From: Tigriopus japonicus
Taxonomy: Eukaryota > Arthropoda > Copepoda > Harpacticoida > Harpacticidae
NCBI GenBank assembly: GCA_010645155.1
Contig: JAAGOF010000046.1
Span: 137,783-201,782 of the forward strand
Length of the DNA: 64,000 bases
Reading direction: 5' to 3'
The translations under genes were made by a program, and so were the position numbers. Below are positions 35,872 to 49,534 of this stretch, piece after piece (position 1 is the stretch's first letter; each line of letters starts with the position of its first letter). The notes below the pieces were generated by a model. That model did no database searches and had not been told where the DNA came from. It saw only the letters and a program-made list of their open reading frames with translations.

Positions 35872-35964
35872 ATCGACGGATTTGGAAAACGAATTTCACT
35901 CAACCTTGTAGTTTCTTGAACAAATCAGTTTTCGCTTCCGATTCCCCTGCAACTCACTTTAATG

Positions 35965-35970
35965 AATAAA
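35965..35970 (+). terminator. Polyadenylation signal of the S28 peptidase gene
   Basis: AATAAA 94 nt after the TAA stop, followed by a T-rich stretch. Consistent with a short 3' UTR. Confidence 0.7.
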
Positions 35971-38259
35971 ATATTGTCAATTCGGAGCCTCGCTCTAAAC
36001 TTTTAATTTCATTCATTTAATCAATTTCGACGTTTTGGCATTTTTACTTCCTACGTCATTTTGTAATAGCAAACTAATCTATGATATATCTTGCCTTTTT
36101 TAAATGAGGCTGCTCCATAACATGTTGCTCTGGATCCATCTGATGCTAGTTAATAAAGTACAACAGCTTTAGAAGACTTGTTTGCCAATTAATTCAGATG
36201 CAGTTGTCGCCTCAACAATTTCAGGTTCATTGACGTTTGCTAAACTAAATTTAAATTCTTCTTTAGAGTGTTTACGTCAGAGAGCGCACGCACACTATAA
36301 TGTAACTTCCTTTAGTTTTAATTCCTCGTGTTCGTTAGATTAAGAATGAATGCACAATATTTGCACAGGAACCTACGTACTAGCTTATCGTCACATATAG
36401 CAGTTGTATTGATGTCAGTTCGTGGAAATCAAAATTCTCAAGAACATATTGAAAACCTTTGGAGACACCTGATCCCTTTGACGTCATCCCTTTCACACTA
36501 GTTTAGGACATATCAATGTTTCCCATTCAGGTGTGTCCCATTTGTCAATGTTTTAAAGACACATGAACCCCGCGTTTTGCACTTATAGCACCCACACTGC
36601 TGTTCCACAAGTACAACATACTCTCCATGCATTGCATACGGTCCATTTTTCATACATGTATTATCCTTGCTTAGCTAATGTTCTACCTCGTGGCCAAAGA
36701 GCCTCATCCCTCTATTGCCCTATGGCGTCAAAAGTCCTGGAGCGTTTCCTGTTGGAACATGTGGCTTGTCATTTCAACGTGAACACGTGTTCCAAGAGAG
36801 TTTGGACCCTTGTGACGGGTTTCGGGACCGCCAACGAGACATCGTTTCTCTTTCCTTGATTTGTCAATGCTTGAACAGTATGTGTATTGGTATTCATAGT
36901 GCTATCTCTGCCAGTCTTTGGTCCGATTCCGTACGTTGGTCCAAACAACAAAAACAACGACGACATTGGAACGTTGAACCAGTTCATATCTGGCTCTCAT
37001 GCGTTGTACCTTTCCCTCACTGATCCGCCGAGCTGCAGTGCATGGAGAACGTTTCCCCGACGTTTCTCTCTATTTTCCCCCGGCATGTCTGTCTGCATGC
37101 AACCAAGGCTTGGATTTCCCTCACCAGCAAGTTAGTGGAAATCCCTCTAGCAAAGGCTGGTAACGGAGAAATCATTGCATAACTTGGGAGATCGCTGAAA
37201 TTTACAATATGTTAGGTAGGAGGGTTTTCTCAGCGTGTCATCGCCACGCTCTGGAAATACCCAAGAATAGAGTGTAGCCGTTCTCTTGGGGGATTGGGTA
37301 ATTCCGGTGAGTTTGTGGTCGTGGTAACGTACTGTGCAATGATCCTTCAGCCCTTGCCTTTATCGTTATATTGTTTTATTGTGTAGAATGTACCTTTAAA
37401 CGGAGGATCTCTTCTTCCTTGAAACCAAATTCTACGATTTCAGGTTCTATCGAAAAGAACTTTCTTGGATAAACGAAATGTAAATACGAGTTTAATCGAG
37501 TAGGTTCCTTCTGATAAATATAACACAAAGATAGTATTTGCATAGTCTGACGCGGGATTTAGTACTCTACAATGCATGAAGTCAAGTTTGCGTAGCGAAT
37601 CAACCAAAAGCTGAATTCAACTGGAAAGGACTGGTCTTAAAATGTCTGACATTTTCGGCGAAATGTTCATTTTTCTAGAGGACAAGTCTTTTATGATGGG
37701 TTTTCGTCAACTATCAAGTGCCAGTTTGCATCAAACTGCTCAAACCCCAAATGTTACATTTCATCATCGGGGACTAATGGATCAAGAAAAACGTCATTTG
37801 CGATTATGACCAAGGCAATTGGCGAGAATAATAGAAATCGAGGGCATCTCTTCAATTTACATTCCCACTCCCCGAAATAAATCACGAGCACATTAGATTA
37901 GTTTGGTCTTTGCAGTTAGAATCTGCATTGAACCCCGAATCGTCACCTTGGAATTGATTGCCTTTACTTTCCCTCCATTTTGCATTGCTCATGCCAATTT
38001 GAAAGCGTACAAACAACTCGTTCAGTCGTTTGCAATGAAGTACAAAACCGCATGTTTCGTTATTTTTCATCCCAAAATTACTGTCGTTAAGGCCTTGGCA
38101 AGAAAAAATGCGGGAACCTCTCTGGAGGAGAAAAAATGTTTACGCACAACCCGATTCGGGACAAAGGTGAACAAACGTCTGGATTTCCGCTTGAGAACAA
38201 AAGTGCCGCACATTCCATAAATATGGAACATGTACACAACCAAACTTCAGAGTAAGTAC

Positions 38260-38449
38260 GCAGGTCCTCTGTGATCTGTTGGTGCATCCAAATTCCAGAA
38301 TTAAAATGGTAAACAAGTACCATGAGTACCACCGTTGTGAATACCAATGACATTGCCATAGAAACAACAAAAACAGAGATCCCAAACACAATGGAGGAAT
38401 ATTTCGATTCGATCTTATCTAAGGCGAAACGGATTCCTCGAACTTGCTC
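38260..38449 (-). CDS. Candidate exon: single transmembrane helix segment, unknown gene
   Basis: The minus strand reads EQVRGIRFALDKIESKYSSI, then VFGISVFVVSMAMSLVFTTV, VLMVLVYHFNSGIW and MHQQITEDL, after a CAG and before a GTACTT donor-like site. One strong transmembrane helix sits between a charged N-terminal part and a Trp/Gln/Glu-bearing segment. The layout recalls the N-terminal region of cuticle collagens, but no Gly-X-Y exon was found on this strand nearby. The acceptor lacks a pyrimidine tract. It may be one exon of a gene I cannot otherwise see, or chance. Confidence 0.25.
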
Positions 38450-41400
38450 CTGCGTATCAGGAGCTTACTTTTTTTAGTGGCATCGTTAAGGAGCATTTTT
38501 TAACACAATATTCCCGCACTTGATTGCTCAACAACTTCCCCCAGAGAGGCTCTCATATTTGGTAAAAAGGGGTACTTCAAACGTTTGCAATGTTTTCCTG
38601 CATGAAAATGTTGCAATGATTTGCCGCCAGAGGGAGGTTTGTACTGCCACTTCTCACGTTGACATTTTGACATTCAATAATCATGATCGGCATTACAAAC
38701 CGTTCAGGTGGTTTAGGAAGGATGAAATATCGTTGAAGAGGCCACTTGTAGCACGAGTACTTATGCTTCAACAAAGAATGTGATTTCTCGGATTCGGTTG
38801 GTTGATTACTTTTGCAAAATATGTCTGATTTCAGCGACGACCTTCGAATGCAACCGCCTCTCAATAATCGATTGATTGACCGACATGGTTCATAGTGCAT
38901 ATACATACAGCTATCCACACATTGCAATTTCTTGAACACTAGGTAATCGGAGTCAATTTTAGTTGACTGTGTCTGGCTGATTAATCATTCCAGTCACATG
39001 TTTGTGTCTACGTACGCAAAGAACGTACGCTAATCTAGTTTATCATGTGTTTCTGAACGTCGCCAACTTACCAAATCTTTTTTAGTTGATGGTGAACGTA
39101 TTTTTTGGCCCTAGTAAAAAGCCCCTCAGGGTTCGGATTACCTTCTCTAGGGTACATCAACTGACCGCAGAAAAACTTACTCATAGATCGACTGATTAAC
39201 CGCATTTTGAGGGAAATATTGATTATTGGACAAGTGAGTGTGTCATGTTGTTGTGTACTGAAGCTTAATCTTCGATTGAAATCGAGAGTACATTGGACTA
39301 CTCTGTGAACTAGCGCGTAAAACAATTGAAGGATCATTATATCGAATTTTAAAGTAAAGTTGAATTTTAGCACGAAATCCCATGACAAAGTGAATACACA
39401 AGCTCTAAAAGTGGACACATCTTGCTCTTTTTTGTTTGGGAGCTTTTACTACCGTTACAAGGAATGGAGTGTCTGGTAAAATATAGACATAAGTCATACA
39501 ATTACCATTTCTATTTACACAAAGAATCACGTTTTGAAAGATGTATTGTAGGTTCGGGCTTCAGGAAATGGTTTGTATTACTGAAGGTCATGGGAAAATA
39601 GTAGACAATTATGCGCAAAAATTGTCTAAAATGCTAAAGTAGGATGTTTGATAACCCTTAAAGGAAACTTTTGATAACGTTCGGTAATGAACTAAAGTAA
39701 CAAATGACCTTTCGTTACCACCGTTAAGCAGGCTATTTCTAATAAATATTGACACCTTTTTATAAACCTGCTTTTCAGTGTTGAGAGAAAGTAACAAATT
39801 CCCAACACAGAAAAGCTGTTTTCCACCAAATTTGAAATCGGGGTGTCAAAGGGCGAGAGAAACAGAGACAATGACAGATATCAGTCATTTTGATCCGATT
39901 GCGCTCGATTCTCATTTGACTCAGAGAGTCGTCAACACATTTTTGTCACACATCAGAAGTTTCCCGGTATTTATTTGATGCTCAAATGATAAGGCAATCT
40001 GTCCAAAGCACACGAGAATCGACAATAACAAATCAGGCGCCACTCGGCCAAATTTACTTATCAAATGAACGTCAACAAAAACTTGAATGACTCAGAAATT
40101 TCGAGGAACCGGTTGAAACATTTTTTTGACTTCACTTTAGTATGCACATGAGATATTTGAATTTAGAGTCTTGGGAAAAAATGGACTTTAATCCAGTTAA
40201 TAGATGATACTAACCATTTAACGGGTCCGCACAGGGCCTTTGAGTCTTGGTCTTCGTCGAATGTTTCTACAAATTGATCAAAAGTCAGTGTTTTTGCTTC
40301 ATTGACATAACAATTCATCTTTTACTGAACTAGTAAGTGCATTAACCAGAAAGGTGTTTTGTTGATACTGATGGAAGCATTTTTCCAATTCAAGAGTCTT
40401 TCCAAAGGCCAGACCTGCAAAAAGGATCGATCAACTTGCAAACCAGTTTGACATCACTAAAAAGAACAGAAAAAAATGGCGGTTTAGCTAAAACGTATTT
40501 CATGTTTCATCCAAGATGTCAGTCACACCTTCACGCGAAACAAAAAAGGACGCTTTCAATAGCATTCTACTTTTTATAAGAATTGACGCTATAACCATTT
40601 AGCTTGCCCGGATAAAAGCTTCATTGAAGGAGTACATTCGTTTTTTCCCCACTCTTAAAAGGAAGCCAATGTCAGAATGCAAATTTAGAATGGCATTAAG
40701 CAAATTGTATAAAGAAAATGTAAATTCAAATCCACGTCTATTGTCAATGGAGCCTTAAGTGAGGCCAAGTGTGTTCGATCTCAAATCGACCTTCTTTTTA
40801 CTGCTTTGTCACTCGCGAGGTCCTATGCCCCCTAAATCAGTCTACCGTGGACAATTCTAAGTACAAAGAGCAATGGAACACTTGCAAAAATTGATGCATC
40901 TGATTAGCACGGTGTTCTCTGAAGGCCCTTACGACCACAGGAATACCACAAGGCCCTCAGCTGTATAGTTCATCAATCATCGAGTCTTGGCTGAAGCCAT
41001 TTTTAGAGTACAACTGCCATGGGGCCAATGCCATATATGGTGATTATTATTTTAAATTGAAGGATCCCGTTGGTGGATTAGGGTTCAATTTTCTTCAGTG
41101 TAGCGGCCTCTGTTACCCTTTGGAGCCAATGGATTGTTCTGCCTCCATGTCGGTTTCGAAAAGGTTTCACATGAGATCTATTTGGTTCATGCACCACGTG
41201 GAGAAGCCATTAAGTCCTCGATTGCGAAGTGCATATGCAGAATATTTTACAAGTGTTCATTTACAAAAGTTCAAACTCGGGTTAATTTCCACGGGTCTAT
41301 GTCATAAAACTTTTTTGCTGTGGAGTCAATGAAAATATGGCACAAACAATGAAAACGTTTCCTCTGAAGACCAAATCAATTTCGCTAATACATGTCTCGA

Positions 41401-44366
41401 AGATCAGGTTACGTTGGCAACCTTTAATTTTGTGGCATGACATAGACAAAATTGGCTTAAATTTGTTTTTGGCCTGGCTCGTCAGCTTTATTGGACAGAC
41501 TAAAAATAAGTCTATCATGTTACCCAACTTTGCCAAATTGCGACGGCCTTTCTGAAAGGCCACATTTTCGAGAAAAGGCGCTTCAGAAGGAGAGAAAGCA
41601 ACCAAAGAGGAGCTCTGGAAAGGGTTGTGGTGTTCCTCTGTCAACTTTCTACGTAAATACCATCGAGAGGATGAATAGATGCTCAAATAACGGAAAGTGG
41701 CACGCCATAAAATATTAGAGCACGCTCCTATCAATTGATGCAAACACCCATGCTAGCCAACGTTGACCTTTAAAGAGAGAGATCAAATCGCTGGAAAGAT
41801 AGATAAGACGCAATTCGCACTCGCCAAAAAACGGAAATCGCTTCCTTTCAAAAGCTGATACTCAAATCCTGGATTTGGTCTCAGGAGATGAACGATAGTG
41901 TATATTGGAGATTAGATAACCACCTCTCTCGGCACGACATATCTTTCAAGAAAGACCTTTTATAAGTTGGCAAAAATGAGTGACGAGTGATGTTGTACTC
42001 TATGTTTAAGAATATTTTTATTGGCTGCCCTAAGAAATTAAATATAAACAGGGAAAATAGAAGGCTTTGACGAAACAAAAAGATACTTTCGTTTTGGAAG
42101 AAATCCACGAATTGCAGAAATAGAATCACAATTTAATATCATGGTTTAGCCTTTGGTACAAAGTATGAATGCCAAGCAACGTGTTCCGTTCCTCCATCAT
42201 CATAAATTTTTTAGTTTTTGAGGTCCAGGAATCCTTGAACGAATTTGGAATTTGCTTACTTTTTGGCATGGTTTTGATTTTAATAAGCCTCAAATGTATA
42301 AAGGGCAGAAAGTTTTGATTTCAAAAATGAACTTCATTGACTAAGAACTACACCCAAAAGGCTTTGTAAGCTGGCCAAAAATAGCTAAAAGTGAGTATTA
42401 AAAAACAGCAATCTATGTACTTGCCCATTTTTTATGGAGGGAGGGATTCTCTACAAAAAAATACTTTTCAGGATCGATATGATCAACCCTAAATCAGGTT
42501 CCTCCTTCAAAACCATCCATTTTCCAGCTTCTACAAACAACATATTTTCTTACCCTTTGGTTATTTCAGGTGATCTTTGCAGAATTTGAGGTAAGCACTC
42601 CGGAAATTTTATCGACGTAAACGAGCTATTTCTGTATTTGGCAGCAAGACTTGAAAATAGATCAATAGTTGACGTTTTCGACGAAATATCCGCTTTACGC
42701 ATTGTGAAATGGAAAGCCGTTATTTGATTTGATGATCAGTGAGCACGATCGGTAACCGATTTGAAATTAAAACAATAGTCAATGAGATAAAATGGGTGTA
42801 AAACCCAATCATAGGCTCGGTCTTTGTTTCATGAAATATGATCTAATGGAAAAACTTCAGATTCATTCTTTCCTTCTAACTCTATTTTTTTTCTATTTGC
42901 CAGCATTGGGCAACTGATTTTATGACACCTGAGTTTCACTATTTTTGAAATATGTTATTTTCCCGTTAGAGATTCAATCGAAATCCAAATTAAACTTTGT
43001 TAAGCACGAGGCCACGAGCACGTTTGTTTCCAAGGACAATTGTTCCCGGTCCATTGGTTCCCTCTGACATTTCTCCTCTATTATCAGTTCAAAATTGAAA
43101 CATTACATGTTCCATCATTTCGATTTACAAATAAAATTCTCGTTTTCACCACAGATTCAAGGTGGATGCATACCTTGTAGTGATCGAGATATTAAATGAA
43201 ATGGTTCTCTTAAGAAAAAAATATAGCTGTTGATAGTTGGGTTTTTGTTACATCCTTGATGCATAAATTGGACCCCCTATGCCCACCATTTTGGATCTAT
43301 GAGAAAAAGAAAGGCCTGATTATCAATGTTATCGGGCTTGAATAAGTAAATTGATATTTCTCATACAAGATCAAAATCAAGCCATTAATAGATTAGTGTT
43401 TAAGAAGCTGACGAGATTCGATAGGAACACCTTATTGTTAAGTCTCTTCTTCGTTCCCATACATTGTTTCTCCGTTTTTCGAATCGATTTTTCTTAGACC
43501 TAGTCTTTTTTGTTGTTGTTGTTCTCAACAGTGTGATATTCATAGCAAACAATTCTATATCAACATTATTACAAATGTGCGATTATTTCCAAGCGTTTCA
43601 GGTTAAAAAGCTTTGCAAATTTTCTGAGAAGCCAATCAAGCTTGAAAAAGAAACATAGACTAAGCATTCATTCATGAGGCTTGTTCCATGGAATGCTCAG
43701 TTTTGAACCAAGGGGTAACTGAAAATTCTCGGAACTCTTGCCGTTTGATGAATGATGTAGCTATTTGAACATCCTTTGAAGGCAGGTGTTGGAGTATTAT
43801 TTGTCGGTCCTGGGTTGTTGTTATACAACATCCCATTTACATAAGGACCTTAAAATAGGTGTATCCATGAGTACGTACGCTTACGTTTCATTGCACTTTC
43901 ACTACTCACGGTAATTCCCCATTTTTGGGAGAAACATCCGGCAATATATTTCACTTCCATCCTCCGAAGGTGCCAAAAACCAGATAAACTAAGTTAAAAC
44001 ACCTTTTCTAGTGTGTATTTTTACGCTAAATTGAACTGGACTAAATCGTAAATTTGCTAAAAACAGAAGCCATGTTGGGCATGTCTTGAAATTTTGGACC
44101 ACTATTTCTCTGAACTCATCCAAAATGAATAGTGGTATAAAGTCAATCATGAATAAAAACAACATGATAACATCCAGGACATCCTTGAATTCATGAGCGT
44201 CGTACCAGAAGTCAAGCTTGATAATATTTAACAAAATCTAAGAGTCTATTTTACTCAGCATGTCCCGTGTCTAAATGTTCTTCTTAACAACATTGTTCGA
44301 CTGTTTACTCATTCATCCTCCCTCACATCATTGTCATTTCGAAGATGCCATTCCTTCATTTATACA

Positions 44367-44397
44367 TAGACACACTCATTCACTCACTCACTCACAT
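44367..44397. repeat. Imperfect (ACTC)n tetranucleotide repeat
   Basis: Repeated ACTC with a few ATTC variants. Confidence 0.85.
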
Positions 44398-47300
44398 TTC
44401 CTTGAATGGCCCAAGCTAGAATGATATCAGGTGAACAAGTAGTCCTTGGATTTGTACGGTAGCTTTGCTTCTGAGAATCCTCAGAGGGACGGTTTTTATG
44501 CCAGGTTTTCCTGTTCGGACGATCGAAGAATGTTTAGCCATTTTAGCCACTGCTGCCTTGAAGAGCCATCGGTTTTTGCTTACCAGAGCGATTTAAACAC
44601 AAGTAAGCTAACTGATGCGGTATTGTACGTAGTATGTAGAATTAAGATCGTTGGAGTGGTTCTCTCTCAGATTGATCGGGAACGCTTGGATGCATTCCTA
44701 ATGAAAGAATGCTCCATTTTGAGTACGTCGACCATGTCTAGAAACGGTTGTGGTAGAAACCCTTAGGGAAAATTTAATCTGGGCTTACAGATTAGTAGAT
44801 TGAGAGTTAGAATCCCATGTGAAAATGTAGAGTATGGATAAGTTTCAAAGTTTCACTTTGGAACCAGATTTGCGGCGTCATTTGATAACATTTCGCTAAT
44901 TTACTTCGGAGGCTTGACTATCCGGATTGTCTTTTTTTGCTCATGAGGGCAACTGGTTTTTGCTTCAGGTGTATTTTAGCTCCGCAATTTAGTTACACGA
45001 ATGCAAAAATAACTGAAATAAGGCATGGGTTGAAAACAACCAGATTTGTTTGGGGACAGTTGCTTGGTTTCGAAAATGAGACATTTATACAATTAGCGAT
45101 TCTGCTCGAAAATATGACATTTTGCCTATGAAAGTAACATACGGAAAACGTTTAGACTTGGTAGACTTATTTTCAGTAAAGTGCAGTTAATGTTTGAAGC
45201 ATTGTTGTTAATGGCTAAAAATCAGTGTGAATACAAAAATACACTCGCAATCATCCACAGGTGAATTTTGACGATTATTCGCTTGAATTCAAGCTAAATT
45301 GACGGCCACATCATTCAATAGACACTTTTGCCGAAAGATGTGCTACAGTCATCCATGAATGACTGGGAGCTTCAAAGCTCTTTTTTAACCTTCAAACAGG
45401 AATACAACACCACGAATCGTGGGTTTTGGGATCGCTTACTGTTCTCGTGTTCCAATCAAGATAGATTCTTGGATCTTTTGTTTTCCAAAAGGGACCAAAC
45501 ACAGACTGCTCTAACCACTCAAGAAGTGGGGGTATTTTCGCTCATCTCTCAATCCTAATGGTTTCTCCACGTCAAAACATCAACTAACCTTGAACACAAG
45601 GAGCATAAAGATTCAGGGTCTTTCTTCTCTTTTAAAACCTGGCCATTCGTTCCAAAAACAAAATGGACAGACTGATCGGTCAATTCTACAATACACTTGG
45701 ATCTTTCGAAAATATTCCCCTGGGAGTGGCACCCACTGTCCACATATCAAGGCAGCAGACATGTAGGAATGTCATCGCTTTCACTTTAGCCCGTTCTGTA
45801 TTCTAGATCCAAGTTGTCCGTCCATTGCCTTGAGCAATCTGCCTCGTGTTCGTTCCACTGACGCCGTCAGACCTGGATTTGTTCCCTTTCTCCTTCAATT
45901 AAGGCATCACAGAACAGCACAAATACAAGGGTAGAGATAGCCAGACCAAGCCCAAGACTCCAAGACTAAAAAGCTTCACAGTTGTGACGTCATGAAGGCA
46001 TCCACATAAAAACACACACCTGACCAGACAAAGTAAACAAGTGTCCAGGGTTTTCCGTCTAACTCGTTGAGTGGATCGTACCTAGCATTTAACGATGGCA
46101 AAGAGGCGAGGGCCTAACGATGTCAAATATTAAAAAAACGGGGTGTATTCAAGGGGCAAATCTTTGCCAAGAATGTCGTCGCCGTTTTCATTTCATCGGT
46201 TTATTGATCGGCAAGCAACGCAAGAGTACGATCTTCTTGGCTTTAAACGAGTTCCTCGTGACTCGAGACCACCCTATACTACATACGCTTGAGCATTCCA
46301 TTTCACGTTGCTTGTCATCACAATGGAGTTGACATTCACAAAGAAAGAGGGAAGCTGGGTACGTGTGTATGTACGAAGAGGCTTTTAAAACATCTTGGCT
46401 ATTGGCTCATTTTCTTGGAAGTGGTCACAACTTGGCCTGGTTTGAGACGTTGAAGGTCTTCCCCTCTTTCTTAAGCCTTCATGAATGAGGATTGTATTCG
46501 TTGGGTTTGATTCGATTTAACTCAATAAGAAGGTTACTTCATCCAATTTTAGCACTAGCAACACACCAATGAACGAGTTCTCCTGTCAAATGTGGTTCAA
46601 GAGCCTCTGTGTATTGTGTCACCTTGGTCCTTGGCAAGAAAGTGAAGTTAGGGAACGAAGAAATACAGTTTCTACATTCCACAAAAAGCCCTTGATCATC
46701 GAGCTATTGAATCCAATCGAACCAGAAAATACATACATCGGGGCATGTCCGTAGCTAAATACGCAGGGCCTTTGCACATATACATACGTACGTTTGAAGG
46801 CGTGATCCTAACTCGTAATTCTCGGTTCAAACCGGAGTGTAGATGGACAACGGAGAAAAAGTCATGCTTTTATCCAACAAGAAGTTCAAGTTGTGAGAGG
46901 AATCCCAACTTCTTAGTAAGTCGAGACTTGGTCTATATCATCCGTACATGTAATGCATCAATGAAGTCAAATATGTAAGGCAGAGGCAAAAAGACAATCC
47001 CGTTGGGTTTTTGTATTGAAATTCAACAATGGGAAACCGGTTCTCTCTTTCTCCTTCTCTGTGGCCTAAATACCCTTTTGGAGGGTCAAATCCCTGAGAT
47101 ATGAGAATGCCGCCGCTTTTGAGCTAATCCGGTCAGAAACATTGTTTAAAAGGAAAAATGGGCATATCTTTATCCATCTACCATTACTTCTCAGGCGGAT
47201 CAGGACAATTGAGTCGAGTCCGTGAGAAGAAACCCAAGATTTCAGGGAGTGCTTGTCCAGTGATCAAGATGAGATTGACGGCTTGCTTTCCGCAGTTCTG

Positions 47301-47927
47301 ACTAAGCCTCCTTCCAGTTTGTCACCATTATTTGCACGATGTTTTTTGCTATTGAGTTAAAAACCTATTTTAACTTCTGATAAGAACATTTAGAGCTCGG
47401 AATGAAATGTGATTGCTCTGTAAGTGTAGGGTTTGTCAGAAGAAGGGATTGTAATGGCAAGCGTTTTGATAATTTTCATAAGTTGCAAGGCTGAAAAATA
47501 TTGCACTTCGTTTACATTTTGAATTATATAATTTTGGGTATGTTTTTTACACTACTACGTAGTAAGTGGCACCAATTATCATTAGGTTTTTTGCCTTTTG
47601 CCTTTTGAGAAGTGAGAGTGTAGTAAAGTTTTTTGACCAAAAAACTAAAAATGGACGAATATGGATATCGAAATCGCACACATCATTACTTTAAACTGCT
47701 TTATACCTTCTAAAATGTCAGAAGATTGGCTAAAAACGTTGAAATATCAAGTTTGAATAGTTATGTCACCAATTCAAACACTTTTCAGTGATTTGGCATC
47801 CTATGTTTGACTGTCTATCTTTCAAGTCAAACTAAAAGTCTAACTACAACCATGCAATAAATCTTCCTAATAACCAAACATGGTTCCTGAAGATCAAATA
47901 AACCTTATTATACCTTATTAAATAAAC

Positions 47928-48400
47928 TCACTTGTAATTTGTTTTCATAGACATTTGTCCAAATGGGGTTTCAACGGGAATGTTATTGATTGTTATGAAA
48001 AATTGCTTGAGGATAAGGTTTTGGTCTTTTTTAAACAAAACAGTGACCAATTGTTGCAAGGCATTACTAAGAATACCTTTGAGGGTCTCATGATTAAAAT
48101 CATCATGAATGTTGCAAAATTTTAACTCATTTCCTGGCATTGCTTGAATGAATATAAAATTCTTTAGATCCAAGGAAAATGGAAACGGGCGGAAGTTGCA
48201 TCCTTTTTGAATGCTCAAAATTTGAATATTTTTCAAAGTTTTGCAAAAACGAAAAATTGTCCACCTGAGAGATACACCTAGTAAAAGAAAATGCTATTTT
48301 CCTACTCTTGGAGCCCTTAAATTTCACTAATTCATCTTTCAACAAAGTCTTAATTTCAACCATTCCTAACAAATCAGTTAAAGGATACGAAAAAAAACGA
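47928..48400 (-). pseudogene. LRR/F-box-like pseudogene candidate with frameshift
   Basis: Two overlapping minus-strand frames continue each other. The first reads LTDLLGMVEIKTLLKDELVK and later RCISQVDNFSFLQNF. A one-base shift near 48,235 leads into KNIQILSIQKGCNFRPFPFS, LDLKNFIFIQAMPG and ALQQLVTVLFKKD. The spacing of NFSFLQNFKNIQILSI resembles leucine-rich repeat or F-box-associated segments. The region is AT-rich and no start or splice context is evident. Either a decayed family member or a coincidence of open frames; function not assigned. Confidence 0.3.
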
Positions 48401-49408
48401 ACAACTATAGTGAAAAGTTATTCACTCACGCAAGCAAATTGTGTCATCCAAAAGACACACGTTTTGTCTTCATTTCTTGTATTTTATGTACAATAAGGAT
48501 GTCATCAACAAGGATTGTATTGGTTATCATGGCTTATGCATCTTTTATTTTATTTCTATCAGATACCATTTATTTGGGAATGTTTACGATGAATGAAAAT
48601 ATGTCCAAGTGTTAAGAATTTTGTAGATATTTTGGGACCAAATGGTCCAAAGTTCCCTCATCTCTGATTCTTAGTCTGATAATGCAAACATTGAATGTAC
48701 TGTGAAAGGGAAGATTGTCATCGATTTTCAAGTATGATACTTATAAGATGACAATGTATGTATTGATCAATTGTCAATATCTTGACATGAACAAGTGGCA
48801 AAAAACTTGGGAGATTTGTGGCAGCATCAACGCGAGAAATAAGATTTTGGGTAAATTGTTAAAGATATTAGGAAGTATGGCGGAGTATAAGGGCGTGTTC
48901 TTGAGTCTACTCTCATGAATTTGTATCATTCCTTGGAAAGACAAAAGTGCTGCAAATATTCTGAGACATACCAGTTGTGAACTGAAGTTTGTTGTCCTCT
49001 TTGGGGGATAAAAATGTAGTCAACCCTCATGAACCCCCTTATGGTGCATGAAATTGTTAAGAGACACAACGTAGAACAAAACAAGTAGGTGTACAAAAAA
49101 GTGATAGGTTTGATTTTCCTAACCTAGTGAAACTATCAAAACACAGTTGTGTATGGCCAAAGCTTGAAATTCCTTGGTTTGGCAGGAGTTTTCAAACACT
49201 TCAAAGCCCTTCGAAACGACCAATCAGAACCCGGAATACTAAATCTAGCTAGAGACACTATGATTAGAAAAAAACGCCCGTGCAATTTTGTGTTCCCACT
49301 GTTAATCAATGTCCCCAAGTGGAGGGTTAATAAAGAGGAATAAGTGCAAGCCATTTTTGACAACATATTTTTTAAATAAAGTCCTTACTTTTACAAGTTT
49401 TGCGTCTT

Positions 49409-49534
49409 TGTAGTATTCCCGCTCTACTCTCACATGATTGCTCGTGCTCTTGCTAGTCATATATATTCTTGTATATAAACCTTGCCCTTTCTGAACAAAA
49501 GATCTAGTCATTCACAACACTCGGCCATATTACA
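49409..49534 (+). mobile_element. Diverged solo LTR related to the element at 52 kb
   Basis: 126 bp beginning TGTAGTATTCCCG and ending ATTACA. It lines up along its length with the 125-bp LTRs: the start, ACTCTCA, CTCGTGCTC, TGTATATAAACCTTGCCC and GATCTAGTCATTCA. The flanks GTCTT and GTTTT look like a 5-bp target duplication with one change. No internal region is present, so this is a solo LTR, older than the 52-kb copy. Confidence 0.65.

Larger units (their letters stand above)
35971..47927. other. Gene-poor stretch
   Basis: Apart from the weak exon candidate near 38.3 kb and short simple repeats, I see no coding, RNA or mobile element that I can support over about 12 kb. Confidence 0.6.

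Noticed and set aside
46752..46845. tRNA-like or SINE promoter boxes (TAGCTAAATAC and GGTTCAAACC)
   Set aside because: Box spacing is too large for a tRNA, the T-stem has a mismatch and no acceptor stem can be formed.
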